Made by a program: the position numbers and the translations under genes
Notes under the pieces: model-generated
Database searches by the model: none
Told to the model about the DNA's origin: nothing
Seen by the model: the letters and a program-made list of their open reading frames with translations, nothing else
From: an uncultured Pseudohongiella sp.
GTDB lineage: Bacteria > Pseudomonadota > Gammaproteobacteria > Pseudomonadales > Pseudohongiellaceae
Length of the DNA: 39,854 nucleotides
NCBI GenBank assembly: GCA_902591495.1
Contig: CACJAW010000020.1
Location: 1-39,854, forward strand
Direction of reading: 5' to 3'
Shown here: piece after piece, positions 35,201-39,854 of the stretch
Layout: each line of letters starts with the position of its first letter
Position numbering within the stretch: the stretch's first letter is position 1

Positions 35201-36853
35201 TTACTCCGTCACTCTGATTCCATTGACCCAGGTTTCAGTGACTTGAGTTTCCCAAATTTCGCTTGCAGGAACATTAAATATGTCTCTATCGAGGATTATA
35301 AAGTCAGCTTTTTTTCCAGCCTCTAATGAGCCTATGAAGTCCTCTTGATGGCCAGCATATGCGGCGTCTATCGTGTAACTAGCAAAAGCCTCAACCAGTG
35401 TCATGCGCTCCTCGGGAAACCAGCCGCCTCTCGGCTCTCCATTGCGATCTTGCCGAGTCACTGCTGCATGAAGACCCCAAAAGGGGTTTGGAGACTCAAC
35501 CGGGAAATCAGAGCCGTTTGCGATACGAGCACCTGCATCAATCAGCTTTCGCCAGGCATAAGCGCCTTGGATGCGCGCCTCTCCCAATCTGTCCTGCGCC
35601 ATGTTTTTATCGCTAGTGGCGTGGATGGATTGCATCGATGGTATAACGCCTAAGTTATTAAACCTTTCTATGTCTTCGTAGCGGAGAATTTGCGCATGCT
35701 CGATGCGATGTCGCATGGATCGGGAACCGGTTTCACTAATGAGTCGTTCATAATTATCCAGCACCTTCAAATTTGCGCTGTCACCAATAGCATGGGTGTT
35801 TACTTGGAAGCTGGAGTTCATAGCTACTCGCATTAAGTACTCCAGCCTTTCATCATTGTAACGGAGAAGGCCTTTATTTCCGGGATCATCCGTATATTCC
35901 TCAACTAGTGCTGCACCTCTACTACCGAGCGCCCCATCACTTACTATTTTTACACTGTTGATAACTAGTGTTTGATCTTCGCTACTGTATAAACCTTCCG
36001 CTAGTCGATCTTGATATAAAGGATCCGAAGCAGAAAGCATGGCATTTATTCGAATCGTCAGAGGAGATTTTGTTGCTAGCTCTTTATAAGCTTTCACCGT
36101 CTGACTATTAATTCCCGCATCATGGACGCTGGTTAGTCCGTATTCAGCCAGTGCTTGCATTGCTGTCGCAAGAGCTATTTTTTCGTCCTCTATCGTCGGT
36201 TTGGGAACTTTTGAACTGACGAAGTTCATTGCAGTATCTATCAGCACACCGGTGGCGATACCGTCTATATCCCGGATAATTTGGCCTCCCACGGGGTCGG
36301 AGGTTCCTTGAGTAATTCCCGCTAATTCTAGCGCCTCCGAATTGGCCCAGCCCGCGTGCCCGTCTACCCGAGTGAGCCAGACAGGCCTATCGTCAATTAG
36401 GTCATCTAACGATTTTGCGTTGGGAAACTCTCCCTCTTCCCATAGGACTTGATTCCAGCCTCTGCCAAGTATCCAATTAAGTTCTGGATTGGAATCAGCA
36501 AACTCTAAAACCCGATCTGCTGCTTCACTTTCAGACAAAGCACCAACCAGATCAACCCGAAGGAGACTCAAACCATAACTGCCAACATGTCCGTGCGCAT
36601 CGATCAGACCAGGGATAACCGTTTTGCCACTACCATCGATGACGTTGTCGACAAAAGGTAAGTCTTCTGGGGTTGAGTGGTAGGTCGCATCTATTCGGTC
36701 GTTTGTAAATTTCAAAGCTTCGAAATTTATCAAGTCACCTTCGTTGGTGAGGGTATAACCGTTGATATTTTTAATAAGAGTTGTGTCAGCAAGACTAAGG
36801 CTTGGAATTACCAAAAAAATTGAAATGAAGTAATAGTTTCTAATCATCATCAT
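35201..36853 (-). CDS. Exported YtcJ-like amidohydrolase
   Basis: A 550-residue amidohydrolase of the amidohydrolase_3/YtcJ group. A signal peptide (YYFISIFLVIPSLSLA) is followed by a beta-sandwich edge and the metal-binding HxH in PGLIDAHGHVG (H87, H89), then NTHAIGDSAN, MRHRIEHAQIL and the late Asp in IANGSDFPVESPNP. These are the expected metal ligands. YtcJ-like enzymes hydrolyse N-acyl or cyclic amide bonds; the substrate is unknown. First gene of the minus-strand unit with the aminotransferase and the permease, suggesting that it frees an amino compound in the periplasm for uptake (inference). Confidence 0.92.
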   Translation of the reverse strand: MMMIRNYYFISIFLVIPSLSLADTTLIKNINGYTLTNEGDLINFEALKFTNDRIDATYHSTPEDLPFVDNVIDGSGKTVIPGLIDAHGHVGSYGLSLLRVDLVGALSESEAADRVLEFADSNPELNWILGRGWNQVLWEEGEFPNAKSLDDLIDDRPVWLTRVDGHAGWANSEALELAGITQGTSDPVGGQIIRDIDGIATGVLIDTAMNFVSSKVPKPTIEDEKIALATAMQALAEYGLTSVHDAGINSQTVKAYKELATKSPLTIRINAMLSASDPLYQDRLAEGLYSSEDQTLVINSVKIVSDGALGSRGAALVEEYTDDPGNKGLLRYNDERLEYLMRVAMNSSFQVNTHAIGDSANLKVLDNYERLISETGSRSMRHRIEHAQILRYEDIERFNNLGVIPSMQSIHATSDKNMAQDRLGEARIQGAYAWRKLIDAGARIANGSDFPVESPNPFWGLHAAVTRQDRNGEPRGGWFPEERMTLVEAFASYTIDAAYAGHQEDFIGSLEAGKKADFIILDRDIFNVPASEIWETQVTETWVNGIRVTE

Positions 36854-36951
36854 TCATCGAGCCTTATTCTTTCGAGTTATTGAATCTTAACATAGATCAG
36901 AAATTGCTCGTTAGAATCTTGATTAGGGGAAATTTTACCGGCGAGTCTCGC

Positions 36952-36987
36952 AAAAAAAAAGCCCGACTGCGTTTGACAGTCGGGCTT
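36952..36987 (-). terminator. Strong orphan terminator
   Basis: AAGCCCGACTG (36959-36969), loop CGTTTGA, CAGTCGGGCTT (36977-36987) is an 11-bp perfect stem. On the minus strand it is followed by nine T (A-run 36952-36960). There is no minus-strand gene for at least 1.1 kb to its right, so it terminates an unannotated transcript, or insulates the amidohydrolase unit. Confidence 0.85.
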
Positions 36988-37363
36988 AGAACAACGTACG
37001 GCTGAGCGTTTCTCAAAGCTTATTTATTGCATAAATCGAAAAATACTCTTTCGCCTACTTTGTTCCCCCTAGGTAGTATGGAAAATACAATGAAATCAAT
37101 CGTACGTGTTTTTCAAGACTTTTCCTTCCTAAAAGTTGAAATGTCCAAAAAACATCATAGTTACTAAAAACTAAAAAACGCGTAAAATTGGAATTTAGAT
37201 CACGATTTGATCTTTTATTTGAAAGTAAAAACAGGCTGAATAAGATGGCATTTCGCGATTAAGATACTCGATTGTTACTAGTATCGATTTTTTTGGTTTA
37301 ATCGTTGATAAAATGGAATAAAAGTCTCTATGTAGACCTCTTTCGTTCGGTCAGAATCTAATT
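36988..37363. other. Gene-free stretch, possible small RNA on the minus strand
   Basis: No credible coding frame is visible in either direction. Just right of the orphan terminator, the minus strand carries a short hairpin (GAG-AAACG-CTC near 37010) and, near 37075-37105, a weak promoter-like TTGATT with a later TACTAC. A transcript of about 100-130 bases ending at the terminator would suit a small RNA. The rest of the stretch is AT-rich and probably holds the promoter of the NUC-like gene. Confidence 0.35.
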
Positions 37364-38137
37364 TTGATAAGGTTTTTTTTGAATATTTATTTCCCGTTCT
37401 TGCTATTGGCACTCATTAACACGGCAAATGGGCAGATTCTCAAGGTTGCTCATTGCTATGATGGTTGCCCTAATGGTGCCGAAGATTCAAACCACTTGAT
37501 TCTGCGGCCGATTTACGCACTTTCTTACAATACGAATACAAAGTCTGCAGATTGGGTTGCCTATAAACTTTCTCCTGGCTCAATAGGTATAGCTTCCAGC
37601 TTATCTAGAGAAGCCGTTCACGACAATTATGTTGAGGACACCCTGAAAGAAGAGGATTTTTTGGGCTCCGAGGAGCTTGGCCTTTTGCGCTCACAATATG
37701 TTTCCCTCGTTGATTTTGCGGGGACTCCATTTTGGAGGGATGTAAATTATCTGACAAACAGTGTCGCCAGAACTACATCGCTGTCCCAAGGAGCGTGGTA
37801 TGGTCTTGACTGGTCAATCAGGAACTATGTTAATAGACAAGGCGAAGTATATGTTGTAACAGGGCCGATATTTGATGCAGAAGACGAGGATAGAGTTTCG
37901 GAGCTTTTGCAGACTGACACGCCACATCGAGTTCCTGATAAATTTTTCAAGGTAGTAGTAAATAATTTGGGACAGATTGCAGCATTTATATTGCCCCAAT
38001 CAGCACCCGTCCACGTCCATCATTGTGAAATGATCTCATCAATAGAGGATATAGAAAAACTCACCGGATTGGATTTGTTCGCCGTTTCAACCCCAAAGTT
38101 AGACGATTCTGTATACTCAGATCTTGGCTGTCGGTGA
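37364..38137 (+). CDS. Exported DNA/RNA non-specific endonuclease homologue lacking the catalytic His
   Basis: A 257-residue protein of the NUC (non-specific nuclease) fold. Start is TTG 37364 (a second TTG at 37379); no ATG or good ribosome-binding site exists, and a run of eight T (37373-37380) lies in the first codons, so the true 5' end is uncertain. Signal peptide FPFLLLALINTANG. Fold features: YNTNTKSADWVAYKLSP, YLTNSVART, GAWYGLDWSIRNYV, GEVYVVTGPIFD and VPDKFFKVVV. Where active enzymes have DRGH this has LRSQ (in LLRSQYVSLVDF), losing the general-base His. Likely a catalytically dead relative used for binding, or a degraded gene. Confidence 0.8.
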   Translation: MIRFFLNIYFPFLLLALINTANGQILKVAHCYDGCPNGAEDSNHLILRPIYALSYNTNTKSADWVAYKLSPGSIGIASSLSREAVHDNYVEDTLKEEDFLGSEELGLLRSQYVSLVDFAGTPFWRDVNYLTNSVARTTSLSQGAWYGLDWSIRNYVNRQGEVYVVTGPIFDAEDEDRVSELLQTDTPHRVPDKFFKVVVNNLGQIAAFILPQSAPVHVHHCEMISSIEDIEKLTGLDLFAVSTPKLDDSVYSDLGCR

Positions 38138-38141
38138 GTCT

Positions 38142-38681
38142 TTACTGCAGCTCAATTATAAAGTAATCGTCACTAACTAATTCTCTGACCATTCTATCGA
38201 GTGATGCAGTCAATGCCGCTGCAATTCCCTCTTCAATGGGTACGCTTCCTCTGCCAAATAGAGTTGTTTCCCATATTGTTCTCCCTCTTCCTTGTAATGC
38301 TACCTGCGTCCGAATAGTTAGTTGAAGAGACTCTACTCCCGATCTGTCTACTGTGCGAAGTTCGGAGCTAACTATTCGACCTTGAATTTGCATATCTTGA
38401 TCTGATGATACTAATTCGGCACCTCCATGCTCTAGTCCTTGAACAAGCGCTGTGTAAATAATTTCGCTTAGTGGCTTTTCAGCTAAATATTCATCTGCGA
38501 TCATTCTAGGGTCGCTACCTCGATCGTCTATCACATTTTCAATTTTTAATGAAACACCGATATTACTAAAATCAGTGTTATGGTTACCGTTGTAAGAATA
38601 ATCGACCATCACTTCCTCGGCTGACACAAGGGGATTAAAGCCAAGGCAAAAAATTACTGCTAATACATATCGAAGTTTCAT
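38142..38681 (-). CDS. Exported YajG-like hypothetical protein
   Basis: A 179-residue protein with a signal peptide (MKLRYVLAVIFCLGFNPLVSA). The rest resembles the YajG/LPP20-type outer-membrane-associated family in layout: an early GVSLKIENVIDDRG, a central PLSEIIYTALVQGLEHGG, and a beta-rich end with ELRTVDRSGVESLQLTIRTQVAL and a final helix (AAALTASLDRMVRELV). There is no lipobox Cys at the cleavage site, so it is probably soluble. Function unknown. It converges with the NUC-like gene, 4 bp apart. Confidence 0.75.
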   Translation of the reverse strand: MKLRYVLAVIFCLGFNPLVSAEEVMVDYSYNGNHNTDFSNIGVSLKIENVIDDRGSDPRMIADEYLAEKPLSEIIYTALVQGLEHGGAELVSSDQDMQIQGRIVSSELRTVDRSGVESLQLTIRTQVALQGRGRTIWETTLFGRGSVPIEEGIAAALTASLDRMVRELVSDDYFIIELQ

Positions 38682-38743
38682 ACTTCGGACTCCCTCTAAA
38701 ATTTGTAAGTTGATTTGGAGCTAGAATAATAAACGCCCAACCT

Positions 38744-38776
38744 TTAGACAAGCTAGAGTTGATCGAGTTTGTCTAA
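38744..38776. repeat. Perfect 8-bp inverted repeat
   Basis: TTAGACAA (38744-38751) and TTGTCTAA (38769-38776) flank 17 bases between the NHL gene stop and the YajG-like gene. No T-run, so it may be an operator or a Rho-assisted stop. Confidence 0.35.
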
Positions 38777-38818
38777 TTGTTGGAGGGGGTTGAAATATTC
38801 TAGTAGAAATTCAAATTA

Positions 38819-39854
38819 TTAGTGTAATTCTGAGTCGGGCCACGGGGCCCCTGTTCTGTGTTCACTCAAAGGTCGTAATCCCTGGAAAAGGAACTTTTGA
38901 GCACGCTTCCCTTCGTAAGTTTCAGTGGTGTATATATTGCCTTCAGTATCTGTGACTAGGCTGTGCGTGCCAAAAAATAACCCTGGTTGTCTTCCTCCGT
39001 CACCAAATTCAGCAAGCACCTCTAGTGATTCGCGATCCAATATGTGAACTTTAAAATTTGCACCGTCTGCTACATAAATAAATTCTTGATTCTCGTCATG
39101 AGAAAAGGAAATGTCCCAGGTAGTTCCCGCTAACGTAAGAGGAGCCACCTGACCTTCTTTAACAAAAGTGCCATCTGGCCGAAAGACTTGGATTCGATCT
39201 GCTCCGCGATCACAAACATAGATTAAACCGTCATTAGAAGGTTCAGCGCAGTGTACCGGCCCTACAAACTGTTGTGGAAGCGGTGCATCTGGGTCGTATA
39301 CTACTCGTTCGTCTATAGGCTCATTGCCGTACGCACCCCAAAATCTTTTAAAAGTGCCGGTTGCAACATCGACCACTGCTACCCGCTTATTACCGTAACC
39401 GTCAGCAAAGTAAGCTTCGTTAGTGGAGCGATCGATTGCAATTTCAGCAACCCTCCCAAATGATTCTGTGCTCAAACTATCTATAGGCTCTCCTGGTAGA
39501 CCAATCTCTCGAACAAACTGACCGTCCCTAGTAAAAACTAATACATGAGAATCGCCGCTCCCATTCCCACCGATCCAAACATTTCCGTCTGCACCGACCT
39601 CTATTCCATGATTAGACTCTGGCCATGTGTATCCTTCCCCAGGTCCACCCCAAGCACTTATTAAATTTCCAGCACTGTCGAATTCTAGAATCGGCGGCGC
39701 CGCCGTGCAGCACTCTGCGCGACCTAAATCTAAGCCTAATTCCTGACTCATAAACATCGAGTCTTGGTCTCGATGCACTACAAATAAATGGTCCCGCTCG
39801 TCTATAGCTATCCCTATAGTTCTCCCCATAATCCACTTGTTGGGCAACGGTTGT
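38819..39854 (-). CDS. NHL-repeat six-bladed beta-propeller protein (5' end outside window)
   Basis: At least 345 residues, with the frame still open at the right edge, so the N terminus is missing; an in-frame TTG near the edge is not the real start. Repeated NHL-type blades are visible: PPILEFDSAGNLISAWGG, NHGIEVGADGNVWIGG, RVAEIAIDRSTNEAYFADGYGN, RVAVVDVATGTFKRFWG and SLVTDTEGNIYTTETYEGKR (each a separate blade). This resembles peptidyl-alpha-hydroxyglycine-lyase-like and other NHL proteins of environmental bacteria, usually exported and of unknown substrate. A CC pair (AECCTAAP) near the visible start may form a disulfide. Confidence 0.85.
   Translation of the reverse strand, partial: QPLPNKWIMGRTIGIAIDERDHLFVVHRDQDSMFMSQELGLDLGRAECCTAAPPILEFDSAGNLISAWGGPGEGYTWPESNHGIEVGADGNVWIGGNGSGDSHVLVFTRDGQFVREIGLPGEPIDSLSTESFGRVAEIAIDRSTNEAYFADGYGNKRVAVVDVATGTFKRFWGAYGNEPIDERVVYDPDAPLPQQFVGPVHCAEPSNDGLIYVCDRGADRIQVFRPDGTFVKEGQVAPLTLAGTTWDISFSHDENQEFIYVADGANFKVHILDRESLEVLAEFGDGGRQPGLFFGTHSLVTDTEGNIYTTETYEGKRAQKFLFQGLRPLSEHRTGAPWPDSELH

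Noticed and set aside
1-39854. CRISPR arrays, tRNA genes, IS elements and phage integrases
   Set aside because: None found on reading both strands: no regular repeat-spacer pattern, no transposase or integrase motif, no cloverleaf noticed. Exact tRNA or att-site search would need software.

Overview
The window looks like the chromosome of an uncultured marine-type gammaproteobacterium. This is inferred from gene content: secreted PQQ-type dehydrogenases, DUF1501/DUF1552/DUF1592-type exported proteins, a GntP permease, a selenoprotein and many signal peptides. No rRNA, tRNA, IS element or CRISPR array was seen. The window starts inside one gene and ends inside another.

Layout. (1) 1-2710, host-type left flank: the end of a DUF1501 protein, a strong hairpin terminator, and a cytochrome c-PQQ dehydrogenase. 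(2) About 2.85-17.55 kb, an AT-richer defence island. A vsr endonuclease gene (minus) diverges from a DNA cytosine-5 methyltransferase. A 536-bp gap follows, holding decayed ends of a second methyltransferase and probably a second vsr. Then comes a tight six-gene operon: AIPR protein, two unrecognised proteins, a NERD-nuclease/superfamily 1 helicase, DrmA and DrmB. DrmA, DrmB and a 5mC methylase are the signature of DISARM class 2. No phospholipase-D DrmC is visible, and AIPR and a NERD helicase are present instead, so this looks like a variant DISARM-type system. (3) 17.6-20.4 kb, small orphan genes. Two unrelated ones share a conserved, foldable 5' leader. (4) 20.4-22.9 kb, a minus-strand cluster of exported proteins, with two tandem paralogous membrane microproteins too short for most gene callers. 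(5) 23.0-25.1 kb, plus strand: a selenocysteine-containing redoxin fused to a DsbD-alpha-like domain, then an exported RraA-like protein. (6) 25.1-30.9 kb, minus strand: a PQQ dehydrogenase and a translationally coupled DUF1592-DUF1552 pair. (7) 31.0-36.9 kb: an exported ankyrin protein, then a minus-strand GntP permease, serine-glyoxylate-type aminotransferase and exported amidohydrolase. (8) 36.9-39.9 kb: an orphan terminator (possible small RNA), a NUC-fold endonuclease homologue without its catalytic histidine, a YajG-like exported protein and a partial NHL beta-propeller.

How the genes work together. In the island the methyltransferase would mark host DNA, Vsr would repair T:G mismatches arising from 5-methylcytosine, and DrmA/DrmB with AIPR, the NERD helicase and the two unknowns would form the restriction arm. 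The flanks encode periplasmic oxidation and catabolism.
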